Below are positions 26,080 to 34,945 of a stretch of DNA of 64,000 bases, piece by piece. The translations under genes and the position numbers were made by a program. Within the stretch, counting starts at the first letter, position 1. Each line of letters starts with the position of its first letter. Origin of the DNA: Cricetomys ansorgei (Eukaryota; Chordata; Mammalia; Rodentia; Nesomyidae). The notes beneath the pieces are model-generated. The model was not told the DNA's origin. It did no database searches and saw only the letters and a list, made by a program, of their open reading frames with translations. The DNA lies in assembly GCA_026225945.1 (NCBI GenBank), contig JAMJFZ010000114.1, forward strand, positions 186,001 through 250,000. Direction: 5' to 3'.

Positions 26080-26493
26080 AAAGGGAGTATATTTGGGTGT
26101 GAGGGGGGACGGGAAGGAACTGAGCGGAGTAGAGAGAAGGGAAACGATCATCACAACACATTGTTGAGAAGAAAAAAAAGTCTATTTTCAATAAAAAAGG
26201 GAAAAAAAGAAAAGAAGAAGGAAACAGAGAGTGAGGAATTGAAGGCTGTTTTCAGGTCTAAAATATTCTAGTTGTTTCGTTAGAATTGGTTGCTTATACA
26301 GACTTATTTAAATTTATGACAATGTGGGGATTTTAGTCCCTCAAAGGAGTTTATTATTCCTTAGAATTCTTGTAAGAGGGTTCCCTCTGTCCCTTTATGA
26401 ATCATTTGAACAGAGATTTTAGGAGGGTGAAATCAAACTGTTAATGGAATCTGTGGCTCATTCTGTGACTCCTCGCAGGAATGAAAGCTGCCG
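26080..26493 (+). repeat. Duplicated block, copy B
   Basis: Direct repeat of 22302-22696, about 3.8 kb away and in the same orientation, ending at the same 'ctgccg'. It lies about 500 bp upstream of the provirus. Confidence 0.8.
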
Positions 26494-26988
26494 GAAAACA
26501 AAACTCCTATTGATACTGTTTGTCCACAAGCACACTGATCTTCGTCTAATTCTGCAAGCCAACTCGTTTACTGCTGTCCTATGAATTTTCCTCTGAGTTC
26601 CCTTTTCCAAAGAGGCTTTTGCTGTCTGTGTTTTGTCTTCCCCAAATGCCAAGTTTTTTGTCCCACAGAGTTCGGTGTGCCTTTATGTATGTGCTCTTCA
26701 CAGCGTTCGTGGTTCTGCCAGCACATTACAAATTCCAAAGCTAGGGAAACTCAATTCACTCATCTGTGAGCCTCTAACAGGGTTCCTTTATAAAGGTCAA
26801 GCTTGACTCTACAGAAGCTGCTGAGACCACACCGGGGTACTCTAAATTTTTCCCTTCCCGCATCCACATTTCCAGGATTCGCTGAGATCCCACCTGGGAG
26901 ACAACAAAAAGATGACAATACTGAAGATCTGCTCACCTTCGTGGGTCCATGTTGTAATCGGGGCCAAGGATATGCGACGTATAATGTC

Positions 26989-26994
26989 CTCTTT
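26989..26994. repeat. Target-site duplication, left copy (CTCTTT)
   Basis: The six bases CTCTTT directly precede the 5' LTR and recur directly after the 3' LTR at 34256-34261. A 6-bp duplication is characteristic of IAP/betaretroviral integrases. Confidence 0.95.
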
Positions 26995-27347
26995 TGTTGG
27001 GAGCCGATATTATTCGCCATTAGAAGATGGCGCCGGCTTCCTGCTTCCTGGTTCTTCACGGGAGCGTTGTTTGCTTTTGCGCATGCACTGGCTGTGTAAT
27101 CTGCTCAAGGTAACCACATGCTAATTGGGATCGTAAAAGCTGCCGATTGAAGACAGTATACTAATTAGGTTCTGCAAGAGCACCAATTGGCAGGGAAAAA
27201 CATTCCCCAGAGCTCTATATTAGCCGGGGGTTTTCTAGGCTCGGGGTCCCTTCTCCATCTGTTGTCTAAAAGAGCTGTTCAATAAACTGTTGTCAGAAGA
27301 ATTCTGTTTTGCCGCGTCTCCTTTATCGGCGAAGGTAGCGCGCGACA
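26995..27347 (+). repeat. 5' LTR
   Basis: Begins TGTTGGGAGC and ends GCGCGACA (TG...CA). It has a TATA-like CTATATTA near 27213-27221 and AATAAA at 27281-27286, setting approximate U3/R/U5 limits. It includes an ATTCGCCATTAGAAGATGGCG stretch, similar to the YY1-like start of IAP LTRs. It matches the 3' LTR base for base in my reading. Confidence 0.95.
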
Positions 27348-27350
27348 AAT

Positions 27351-27368
27351 TGGTGCCGAAACCCGGGA
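27351..27368 (+). promoter_or_regulatory. Primer binding site, tRNA-Phe type
   Basis: TGGTGCCGAAACCCGGGA begins three bases after the LTR. This 18-mer is the tRNA-Phe-type site used by IAP elements. Confidence 0.9.
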
Positions 27369-27474
27369 AGCTGCCGACTCCTGGGCAGAGGAACTATACG
27401 AGGGACCCCGACTGCTCGTCGGAGAGGAATTCAGAACTGATGGCGCGTGGAGCCTAGGCGCTCTTCTGCAAGGT

Positions 27475-27600
27475 ATGATCTATCTTGCTCTCGTGGTGTT
27501 CGTGCTTGTTGCTTTCTTTTTTGTATTGGTGTGCTGTCTGTGTCTCAACTGTGGGAAAAGTGGTAAAAAGTGCACGTATCCTTTCTGTATCACCACATAA
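27475..27600 (+). CDS. Small ORF in provirus leader: 41-residue hydrophobic, Cys-rich peptide
   Basis: A 41-codon ORF lies between the primer site and gag. After MIYLAL, about 20 residues are almost entirely hydrophobic (a membrane span or uncleaved signal), followed by a short tail with several cysteines and lysines, ending ITT. There are six cysteines, four of them clustered at the end of the hydrophobic stretch. Its start codon overlaps a splice-donor-like AAG/GTATGA. It is in a different frame from gag and ends 62 bp before the gag start. I do not recognise it as an annotated retroviral protein. Translation is unproven; it could be chance or the remnant of an alternative Gag N-terminus. 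Confidence 0.4.
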   Translation: MIYLALVVFVLVAFFFVLVCCLCLNCGKSGKKCTYPFCITT

Positions 27601-27662
27601 TTCGCTGTCAGTCTCAGGTAAATAACTGAGCAAGCACTCCCGCTCCTGTAGATAAAGGAAGC

Positions 27663-29240
27663 ATGGGAAATCAACAGATAAAGCCGATTCTGGATGCAAT
27701 GCAGGCGTTGCTTAAGCAGAGAGGCTTGAAGATACCAGAAAGGGTGCTGAGAAATTTTTTAAAAGAAATAGATCGCGTAGCACCGTGGTTTGTTGGTACA
27801 GGGTCCCTAACTAAGGGCTCCTGGGACAAACTTGGAATAGATCTAGCTAACGAAAAGGAGAAATCTAGGTGGAGACCGGGGACATGGCCTGTCTTTAAAT
27901 TAATTAGGGCCTGTCTAGAAGATGAGAAATGTAAAGAACAAGTAAAGGAAGGACAACGAGCATTAGCCGACCATCAAGATAGTCTATCAGAAGCAGAGGA
28001 GAGGAGAGGCATAAATACAAAAAAGAAGCCTCTAATTAAGACTCTAGTGAGTAAAGAAAAGAAAGAAAACCCAAAAGAAAAGGGAAAAAGTTTATACCCA
28101 GTGTTAAAAGAGTTTCAAAAACTCAAGGTTAGTTTCTCTTCCTCAGAGGAGACGTCCTCGGAGGGAGAAAAACAAGATGACTCATTTAGCTCAAAACAAA
28201 AACAGAAAGAGCTAGACCCTGAGGAGCAGGTCGAACTGGAGGAGGAAGCTACAAGATATGAGCCTGATCCTCCTTATGCGCCTGGATTTAACCCTTCCGC
28301 TCCCCCTTTAGAGGAGGAAGTGGTAGTAGTCCGGCGAAAGACTAAAACTGCACCAGAAAAGAAAAAGGTATCTAGCTCTATGATCCCAGAAAAGGAAAGA
28401 AAGAAGATTAGGGCAGCTTTTCCAGTGTGGGAGGATAATCAAGAGAGACGGTATTCTCCTTTGGATATTAAGCAGTTAAAGGCCCTAGCAGAGTCAGTAC
28501 AAACATACGGCATTAATGCCTCTTTTACTCAGGCGCTAGTGGAACGCTTAACGTCCATGGCCCTGACTCCTGAGGATTGGTATAACACTGTTAAAGCATG
28601 TCTCACTATGGGACAATATTTAGACTGGAAATCCATTTTCCAGGATCTTTGTATGAGTCAGGCTAGAAAAAATGCAGCAGATCAGCATCCTCAATGGAAT
28701 TTTGATATGCTTACAGGACAAGGTCAATGGGCTGCAAATCAAACAGTTTATCCGCCTCAAGTATATGAACAGATTAATCATGCTGCAGTTAAGGCATGGA
28801 AGAGTTTGCCCAATAAGGGACAAGTAGCAGGCAATTTAACAAAAATTATTCAGGGACCTAATGAGCCGTTTTCAGACTTCGTTGCTAGAATGATGGAAGC
28901 AGCAGGAAGGATTTTTGGAGACCCTGATACGGCTATGCCTCTGATAGAACAGCTGATTTTTGAGCAATGTACAAAGGAATGTAGACAGGCAATTACCCCA
29001 TGGAAAGAAAAAGGATTGAGTGCTTGGATGAAAGCATGTAGAGAGATAGGGGGACCCTTAACAAACTCAGGATTAGCTGCTGCAATTTTATCTGCACAAA
29101 AGGGTAATGCTGTAAAGTGCTACAAGTGCGGTAAAGCTGGTCATGTCCAGAGACAATGTCGAGGTAATGTCAAAGACTTGGTGGCCTCCGGAATGGCCTG
29201 TAAATCAGTCAGAGCAGTCTCTACAGGGTTTAGGGTATGA
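27663..29240 (+). CDS. gag: Provirus gag polyprotein (3'-truncated)
   Basis: 525-residue betaretroviral Gag. It begins MGNQQ, with Gly2 suitable for myristoylation, which suggests plasma-membrane assembly as known for IAPE rather than the ER targeting of env-less IAPs. A charged matrix region precedes a proline-rich linker with PPY (residues 203-205) and PSAP (211-214) late-domain motifs. Capsid follows, with a major homology region at about 397-415 (QGPNEPFSDFVARMMEA). Nucleocapsid shows one CCHC knuckle, C-x2-C-x4-H-x4-C, at residues 486-499. A second knuckle and the rest of the Gag C-terminus are missing; the frame instead runs about 26 residues through out-of-frame protease sequence to a stop. 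The start is well placed as the first ATG after the leader ORF. Confidence 0.9.
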   Translation: MGNQQIKPILDAMQALLKQRGLKIPERVLRNFLKEIDRVAPWFVGTGSLTKGSWDKLGIDLANEKEKSRWRPGTWPVFKLIRACLEDEKCKEQVKEGQRALADHQDSLSEAEERRGINTKKKPLIKTLVSKEKKENPKEKGKSLYPVLKEFQKLKVSFSSSEETSSEGEKQDDSFSSKQKQKELDPEEQVELEEEATRYEPDPPYAPGFNPSAPPLEEEVVVVRRKTKTAPEKKKVSSSMIPEKERKKIRAAFPVWEDNQERRYSPLDIKQLKALAESVQTYGINASFTQALVERLTSMALTPEDWYNTVKACLTMGQYLDWKSIFQDLCMSQARKNAADQHPQWNFDMLTGQGQWAANQTVYPPQVYEQINHAAVKAWKSLPNKGQVAGNLTKIIQGPNEPFSDFVARMMEAAGRIFGDPDTAMPLIEQLIFEQCTKECRQAITPWKEKGLSAWMKACREIGGPLTNSGLAAAILSAQKGNAVKCYKCGKAGHVQRQCRGNVKDLVASGMACKSVRAVSTGFRV

Positions 29241-29526
29241 AGCTGCTCCCAATGTCAGTGCTAAAACACTGCATTGGGAAGATCCAGAAGGAAGAAAAGG
29301 CATTGTTATCCCATACGTCCTGCCACTTCCTATTAACTTATGGGGAAGAGATGTTCTTAAGCAAATGGACTTTAGACTTACGAATGATTATTCCCCCCAA
29401 AGTCAAAACATGATGAAAAAGATGGGATGTGTGCCAGGAAGAGGTTTAGGGAAGGCTTTACAGGGGCGTACCAGTCCAATACCTATAAAAAATAAACAAG
29501 ACAAGACAGGACTGGGTTTTTCCTAG
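29155..29526 (+). pseudogene. pro: Provirus pro, N-terminally deleted protease with G-patch
   Basis: The frame holds the C-terminal half of a betaretroviral aspartic protease (WPPEWPV, LQGLGY, INLWGRDVL) followed by a glycine-rich G-patch (MGCVPGRGLGK). The active-site DTG region that should lie just upstream is absent: protease sequence begins abruptly after the gag CCHC knuckle. The element therefore cannot make an active protease. The frame is +1 relative to gag, so a normal -1 gag-pro shift would not enter it. It ends TAG at 29524, with a pro-pol slippery site just before. Confidence 0.85.
29514..29520 (+). promoter_or_regulatory. Putative -1 frameshift heptamer, pro to pol
   Basis: GGGTTTT fits X XXY YYZ, with pro codons GGT TTT. 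A -1 slip here leads directly into the open pol frame, and the pro stop is the second codon after it. I did not model a downstream pseudoknot. Confidence 0.55.
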
Positions 29527-32111
29527 AGGCCATTGAGGAGGCAATTCCTATACCTTGGCAGTCAGAGGAACCGGTGTGGGTTCCTCAATGGCCACTTACC
29601 TCTGAAAAATTACAAGCAGCAAAAGAATTAGTCCAAGAACAAGTAACATTGGGACACTTAGAGATCTCCCATTCCCCATGGAATACTCCAATATTTGTAA
29701 TAAAAAAGAAGTCAGGAAAATGGAGGCTTCTCCATGATTTAAGAGCCATCAATAGACAAATGCAAATCATGGGCCCTATACAGAGAGGGCTGCCTCTCCT
29801 TTCTACATTGCCAAGACACTGGGATGTGATCATTATTGATATTAAAGATTGTTTTTTCTCAATTCCTTTACATAATAAAGATAAAGTTAGATTTGCTTTT
29901 ACTTTGCCCAGTGTTAATCATGAAGAACCTGATAATAGATATCAGTGGAAAGTACTGCCACAAGGTATGGCTAATAGTCCTACCATGTGTCAAATCTATG
30001 TGGCAGCGGCAATTCAACCTGTTAGAGATAAGTATAAAAAAATTAGAATTTGTCATTACATGGATGATATCTTGCTTTGCTTTAATAATCTAAAAGTATT
30101 GCATCAAGCATTTGCCATGTTGATGGAAAATCTAAAAGATAAGGGGTTGTTTGTAGCACCAGAAAAAATACAAGAAGGAGACGTGAATAAATTTCTAGGA
30201 TCTATAATAACCTCTACTACTATTAAGCCACAAAAGGTGACAATAAGGAGAGATTCATTAAAGACTTTGAATGACTTTCAAAAATTGTTAGGAGATATTA
30301 ACTGGATAAGACCTTACCTGAAATTAACAACTACTGAACTACAACCCTTATTTAAAATTCTGGAAGGAGATTCGGCAATAACCTCTCATAGAGAATTAAC
30401 ACTTGAAGCTTCTCAGGCACTTGAGAAGGTGGAAGAATGCTTGAAGGAAGCATTATTGACACGTGTTGATCCCTCCTTGTCATTTCTATTATGCATCATC
30501 CCGTCGCCTAAACAACCAACAGCAGTGCTATGGCAACAGGGGCCTTTGTTATGGGTTCATTCTCATACCTCACCAGGACAGGTATTAGGACATTATCCTA
30601 CCTTGGTGGCTGATTTGGCTATGAGAGGCATTCAACTAGCGTTGACACACTTTGGCAAAGAACCAGAGAAAATTATCAGCCCATATACTAAATTTCAGGT
30701 GCAAACACTTTGTGCCACTATTGATAATTGGGCTGTCTTGAGATGTATTTTCTCAGGACAAATTGACAATCATTTTCCTAAACATCCACTCTTACATTTT
30801 GCTCGTACAAATGCTTTTATATTTCCTAAAGTCACTAAAAAAGACCCGATCCTTAACGCCACAGACATCTATACTGATGGCTCTAAAACTGGCATCGGAA
30901 GTTATGTTGTAAATAATCAGCCTACACAAATCAAATATGATTTTAACTCTCCACAACTTGTGGAATGTGCTGTTGTAGCTACAGTCTTGAGAAAATTTCA
31001 CGAACCTGTTAATATCATTTCTGATTCTCATTATGTAGTGAGAGCTGTTCAAATTTTAGAAGTGGTTGATTTAATAAACTCTAAAAGCACAGTGGCTACT
31101 GTATTTTCGGATATACAGACATCAATAAGAAACAGAACTAATCCTTTCTTCATTCAACATATTAGAGCTTATACTCTGTTACCTGGCCCCATGGCTACTG
31201 CTAATGCCATGGCGGATAAAGCTACAAAAGGGATTTATTTGGCTACCTCTCCTATTCAATTGGCTTCTGAATTCCATACCCTATATCATGTCCCAGCTAA
31301 TACATTGAGACAAAAATTTCATATATCTCGTGCTGAAGCTCGAGATATTGTGCTTAAGTGTAACAACTGTGCAGAGTTTCGCTCTGTACCATCCTTTGGT
31401 GTTAACCCTAGAGGGTTACAGCCATTACATATTTGGCAAATGGACGTGACTCATTATAATGGTTTTGGAAAAATGAAATATATTCATGTATCTGTGGATA
31501 CCTGTTCTGGCATTATCCATGCAACCCCCTTGGCGGGAGAGAAGGTGATTCATGTAATCATTCATTGCCTAGAGGCATGGGCAGCCTGGGGCAAACCATT
31601 ACAACTAAAAACTGACAATGGTCCGGCGTATACATCTAAGCCATTTCAACAATTCTGTCAGAGAATGGGAGTTCATCACGTGACTGGGCTACCCTATAAT
31701 CCACAAGCTCAAGGCATTGTGGAACGTGCTAACGGCACTTTAAAAGTCTACCTACAAAAACAAAGGGGAGGAATAGGCCCCGCCATGGGACCTAAGACAT
31801 CTATTTCCCTATCCCTATTTACTCTAAATTTTTTAAATTTGGACTCAGAAGGACGGTCTGCTGCGGACAGACATGCTTCTCATACTGTTCCGAAAGAACA
31901 AGTCAAATGGAAAGATGTGATCAATAATCAATGGAAAGGCCCGGATCCAATATTAATAAGATCCAGGGGAGCTATTTGTGTTTTTCCACAGGACCAAGAA
32001 AACCCAATCTGGGTACCTGCAAGGCTAACCAGAATTATCAAAAAAGAAGATGTGGAACCCAGAACTATGGATCATGATAGGACTACTCCTGAGCCAACAG
32101 ACACAAGCTGA
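29520..32111 (+). CDS. pol: Provirus pol: reverse transcriptase, RNase H, integrase
   Basis: Open from the slippery site; the first ATG in frame is 29574 (845 residues, numbering from there). Reverse transcriptase has LPQGM and YMDD at 162-165. RNase H has TDGS (Asp435) and ends with AMADKA. In its HIRAH motif the conserved His is Tyr (residue 533). Integrase has an HHCC zinc site (HTLYH ... CNNC) and a DD35E triad at Asp624, Asp681 and Glu717. The C-terminal DNA-binding part is present, and the frame overlaps env by 62 bp. There are no internal stops, so RT and integrase look structurally complete. Expression would normally need frameshifts from gag and pro; with the upstream deletion that route is broken, so Pol is probably not made from this copy. 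Confidence 0.93.
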   Translation, partial: FLEAIEEAIPIPWQSEEPVWVPQWPLTSEKLQAAKELVQEQVTLGHLEISHSPWNTPIFVIKKKSGKWRLLHDLRAINRQMQIMGPIQRGLPLLSTLPRHWDVIIIDIKDCFFSIPLHNKDKVRFAFTLPSVNHEEPDNRYQWKVLPQGMANSPTMCQIYVAAAIQPVRDKYKKIRICHYMDDILLCFNNLKVLHQAFAMLMENLKDKGLFVAPEKIQEGDVNKFLGSIITSTTIKPQKVTIRRDSLKTLNDFQKLLGDINWIRPYLKLTTTELQPLFKILEGDSAITSHRELTLEASQALEKVEECLKEALLTRVDPSLSFLLCIIPSPKQPTAVLWQQGPLLWVHSHTSPGQVLGHYPTLVADLAMRGIQLALTHFGKEPEKIISPYTKFQVQTLCATIDNWAVLRCIFSGQIDNHFPKHPLLHFARTNAFIFPKVTKKDPILNATDIYTDGSKTGIGSYVVNNQPTQIKYDFNSPQLVECAVVATVLRKFHEPVNIISDSHYVVRAVQILEVVDLINSKSTVATVFSDIQTSIRNRTNPFFIQHIRAYTLLPGPMATANAMADKATKGIYLATSPIQLASEFHTLYHVPANTLRQKFHISRAEARDIVLKCNNCAEFRSVPSFGVNPRGLQPLHIWQMDVTHYNGFGKMKYIHVSVDTCSGIIHATPLAGEKVIHVIIHCLEAWAAWGKPLQLKTDNGPAYTSKPFQQFCQRMGVHHVTGLPYNPQAQGIVERANGTLKVYLQKQRGGIGPAMGPKTSISLSLFTLNFLNLDSEGRSAADRHASHTVPKEQVKWKDVINNQWKGPDPILIRSRGAICVFPQDQENPIWVPARLTRIIKKEDVEPRTMDHDRTTPEPTDTS

Positions 32112-33669
32112 AGAACTACGTTGGGGTATAATGTCAACACTCCCAAAACCCATGCCGGTGATGCATGATGCACAGGTATTCCCCCGGTTTTTTGCAACTA
32201 ACGAATCCTTGGGCTTGCCCTTTTTGCCCATGGACCAGAATTTAGCAGCTGTAAGTACTAATGAGACTTGGAGGGTGAATGGTAGCCTATGCTTTACAAC
32301 CTCATCCAATAACACTCAGGATCAGCCATGCATTGTGCTAGGAAATTTCTCCTATGCACATATGGGAGAAATAGTAACAATAAACAGAGTTGTTAAATCA
32401 AATGCCACTGTCCTTTACGGCTGGTGGCCTAGGCGAAAAACTAGTGATGAGGAACGCTCCAATAGAAAGACACAACCACAATATGCCCCTTTTTGCACAG
32501 GCAGGATGGCAGATAGAGCAACTCTCCTCCCATGGACTGGATGTCAGAGTCGTAGGGCTCACTATCTCCAAGGAAAATTTTTTACATTTTCACCATTAGA
32601 AGGCTATGGTAATTTCACCGAAATGGATCCATTTAGATATGATATTAATCCATTTGATACATGGCTGCTTTGTGGCTCAGGAGGAAGTTGCTCAGATATA
32701 ACACCTATGTCAATGATTCTAGGAGGAGGCATAGTCCAGGCAGAAGTAAGTAATGATATAATATCTGATGAAACGATAGGAAAGATCAGTAGTGTTAAAA
32801 AGGAAATTGGAGCCACCCCAGTTTGTGTGTGGCCACCATTTATTTGGGTTGTTTGCAACTATAACAACTGTTCCTATACCTTATGCTGGAACGCGAGCTC
32901 ACATCAAACAGCCACCGTGGCTCGCATGCCTCGATTTGTCCCAATTCCTGTGAGAACAGCCAACACATTAACTTTATTCAGACAAAAGCGGGATTTTGGC
33001 ATAACTGCGGCCATAGTCAGCATTGTTGCAACTGCGGCGGTAGCCGCATCTCTCACTGCTTCTGCACTGGCCCTGTCTGGTCAGGTAGAAACTGCCACTA
33101 CTTTAAACAATCTCTCAGCCTCGGTCAGCCAAGCCATTGATGTCCAAGCCTCTGTGAACGCTCAGATTAGAGGTGGACTCATGATTGTGAACCAACGTAT
33201 AGATTTGGTTCAAGAACAGATTGATATATTGTGGCAGATGGCTCAATTGGGCTGCGAGGTAAAAATGCCTGGGTTATGTGTGACATCCATACAATATGAA
33301 AATCTTACCCGAGCGGCTAATCTGTCTAAAGAATTGTCTCAACAGCTACAGTACAATTGGTCTGCTGAATTTGATGCAACAATGAGAAGATTACGGATGG
33401 CCATTATACAGATCAACTCCACTCGACTCGACCTTTCCCTTACCCGGGGGCTCTCCACTTGGCTTTCTTCTGCTTTCTCCTATTTCAAGGAATGGGTGGG
33501 AGTTGGGATTTTTGGCATCCTATTTGCTGGGGGACTGTTTCTTTGTCTTTGGTTGCTCTACAAATTCATTCAACAACAAAAAAGAGACAAAGTGGTGATC
33601 GCACAGGCATTGCTTGCTGTGGAACAGGGAGCATCCCCTCAAGCTTGGTTGAATATGCTCAAACAATGA
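32050..33669 (+). CDS. env: Provirus env glycoprotein, full open frame
   Basis: 539 residues. A hydrophobic signal peptide covers about residues 1-20. The surface subunit ends at a furin-type RQKR site (311-314). The following Gly/Ala/Val-rich stretch is the expected fusion peptide. The transmembrane subunit has a helical heptad region, a C-x7-C loop ([11 protein letters not shown]), and one membrane span at about 481-504 with a 35-residue tail. I count 14 N-x-S/T glycosylation sites. No stop or shift is seen. The start is the first ATG, overlapping the end of pol, and expression should be from a spliced mRNA. A candidate donor lies at 27472/27473; I did not identify the acceptor. Similarity is to IAPE-type Env. 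Whether the protein is functional cannot be judged from sequence. Confidence 0.92.
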   Translation: MWNPELWIMIGLLLSQQTQAEELRWGIMSTLPKPMPVMHDAQVFPRFFATNESLGLPFLPMDQNLAAVSTNETWRVNGSLCFTTSSNNTQDQPCIVLGNFSYAHMGEIVTINRVVKSNATVLYGWWPRRKTSDEERSNRKTQPQYAPFCTGRMADRATLLPWTGCQSRRAHYLQGKFFTFSPLEGYGNFTEMDPFRYDINPFDTWLLCGSGGSCSDITPMSMILGGGIVQAEVSNDIISDETIGKISSVKKEIGATPVCVWPPFIWVVCNYNNCSYTLCWNASSHQTATVARMPRFVPIPVRTANTLTLFRQKRDFGITAAIVSIVATAAVAASLTASALALSGQVETATTLNNLSASVSQAIDVQASVNAQIRGGLMIVNQRIDLVQEQIDILWQMAQLGCEVKMPGLCVTSIQYENLTRAANLSKELSQQLQYNWSAEFDATMRRLRMAIIQINSTRLDLSLTRGLSTWLSSAFSYFKEWVGVGIFGILFAGGLFLCLWLLYKFIQQQKRDKVVIAQALLAVEQGASPQAWLNMLKQ

Positions 33670-33890
33670 GACACTGTCTTGAATACTGGTACTCCTGAGG
33701 GCTCAGGATTCCATTGCACCAGGATACCACAAGGCAGACCTGTGTTACCTCCCAGGGCTCGTGTTCCCATTGCATGGGATAAAGGTACACAGGGTCCTCC
33801 TCCATGTAACCTCCTTAGTCGCTCAAAGCTGTTGGATCAGCGGGCTAGATCGGTAAACACATGGTTGCAGTTTGACATATTAATTAAAGT
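33670..33890 (+). other. Provirus 3' untranslated region between env and polypurine tract
   Basis: About 220 bp without a supported gene. A short open frame continues from here into the 3' LTR but has no recognisable content. Confidence 0.6.
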
Positions 33891-33902
33891 AAAAGGGGGA
33901 GA
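33891..33902 (+). promoter_or_regulatory. Polypurine tract (plus-strand primer)
   Basis: AAAAGGGGGAGA directly abuts the 3' LTR start, as expected for retroviral plus-strand priming. Confidence 0.9.
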
Positions 33903-34255
33903 TGTTGGGAGCCGATATTATTCGCCATTAGAAGATGGCGCCGGCTTCCTGCTTCCTGGTTCTTCACGGGAGCGTTGTTTGCTTTTGCGCATGCACTGGC
34001 TGTGTAATCTGCTCAAGGTAACCACATGCTAATTGGGATCGTAAAAGCTGCCGATTGAAGACAGTATACTAATTAGGTTCTGCAAGAGCACCAATTGGCA
34101 GGGAAAAACATTCCCCAGAGCTCTATATTAGCCGGGGGTTTTCTAGGCTCGGGGTCCCTTCTCCATCTGTTGTCTAAAAGAGCTGTTCAATAAACTGTTG
34201 TCAGAAGAATTCTGTTTTGCCGCGTCTCCTTTATCGGCGAAGGTAGCGCGCGACA
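33903..34255 (+). repeat. 3' LTR
   Basis: 353 bp, identical by reading to the 5' LTR. AATAAA is at 34189-34194. As a promoter it would read outwards toward Spag11. Confidence 0.95.
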
Positions 34256-34261
34256 CTCTTT
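34256..34261. repeat. Target-site duplication, right copy (CTCTTT)
   Basis: Exact match to 26989-26994. Confidence 0.95.
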
Positions 34262-34469
34262 AGCACTGAAGTCTCCCATTTTTACTGCACACCATCTAAG
34301 GGGTTCGGGGGAACTGAGGTGTCACGTAGAATGCAGCATCTCCATACTGAACGGTGTTGAATCAATCCAGAGTAACGCAGTGCTTACTGTGCAGCATTGC
34401 TGAGCAACTTGTGCGCACCCGAGTTCCCAGGGCTCACCGTTCTGCACATTCTTCTTGCTTCTCCCCTGC

Positions 34470-34945
34470 CTGGGTCTCTATAGTTTCTGCCCTTTCTCAA
34501 CCACTTTTCTCCACAAAGACATGAGTATTTTCAATGCTAAAAATAGTCCAAGACATTTTCTCTGTTGAAACAAAATGTATGTACAAATGAGACACATTTG
34601 CAAAGTGTTACCATAGTGACCCTTCGCAGGAATTGCGGGTATTACAGGAGCTGCATCAGTTAAGTCCAGTTTGAGTCCTTTTACTCTACCAATGGCAATA
34701 ATATACTCTGGGCTAGAAACTATCATTGCTTCAAAGCCCCATTTTGGAGGCTGGCTACTTTTCAGTTCTCACTTGCTTTGTGTACCCTGCTTCCCCATCC
34801 GTAATTGTAAGTGATTTCTCTTTAAACAATTTTGTATCACTATCAATTAAACTAGCCTCTGCTCCAGTATCCACCAAGACTTGAATTTGGGCAGATGAGC
34901 CATTTTACAATAGATTATGAATTTTATGTGGGGCATAAAGTCTCA
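34470..34945 (-). pseudogene. Decayed ancient retroviral protease-like fragment
   Basis: On the minus strand a frame reads QVLVDTGAEASLID (DTGAE coded near 34857-34876), the active-site signature of a retroviral aspartic protease, then hits a stop. A second frame over 34478-34726 continues with protease-like text (SSPEYIIAIGRVKGL). So it is a frame-broken relic of an older retroelement, in the opposite orientation to the IAPE provirus. Its other parts may lie at 34945-35700, where I could not assign domains. The class is uncertain. Confidence 0.6.

Larger units (their letters stand above)
18249..26988. other. Repeat-rich intergenic region before the provirus
   Basis: No coding exon is supported. 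It contains L1-like fragments (about 19059-19600 and 20330-21180), a (CA)n run at 21221-21269, and two copies of a block beginning in an L1 3' end (22302-22696 and 26080-26493). Sequences near 22690-22830 and 24640-24950, with 'gtgagccaaaataagcctctcc'-type text, look like rodent LTR-retrotransposon material. The 134-codon minus frame at 23648-24052 and the 190-codon minus frame at 24390-24962 have no domain I recognise. Confidence 0.5.
26995..34255 (+). mobile_element. IAPE-type endogenous betaretrovirus with env (provirus)
   Basis: A complete LTR-leader-gag-(pro)-pol-env-LTR provirus of 7261 bp. The LTRs are 353 bp each and read identical. A perfect 6-bp target duplication, a tRNA-Phe-type primer site and a polypurine tract are present. 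The LTR start (TGTTGGGAGCC), primer type and encoded proteins place it with intracisternal A-type particle elements that retain env (IAPE). Gag, pol and env frames are long and open, but a deletion joins the nucleocapsid region to the middle of protease. The insertion must be recent on LTR identity. It lies between Defb15 and Spag11, in the same orientation as both, with its 3' end about 1.85 kb upstream of the Spag11 TATA box. Confidence 0.95.

Noticed and set aside
29585..31052. Minus-strand and alternate-frame ORFs inside pol
   Set aside because: Shadows of the real pol frame with no independent support.
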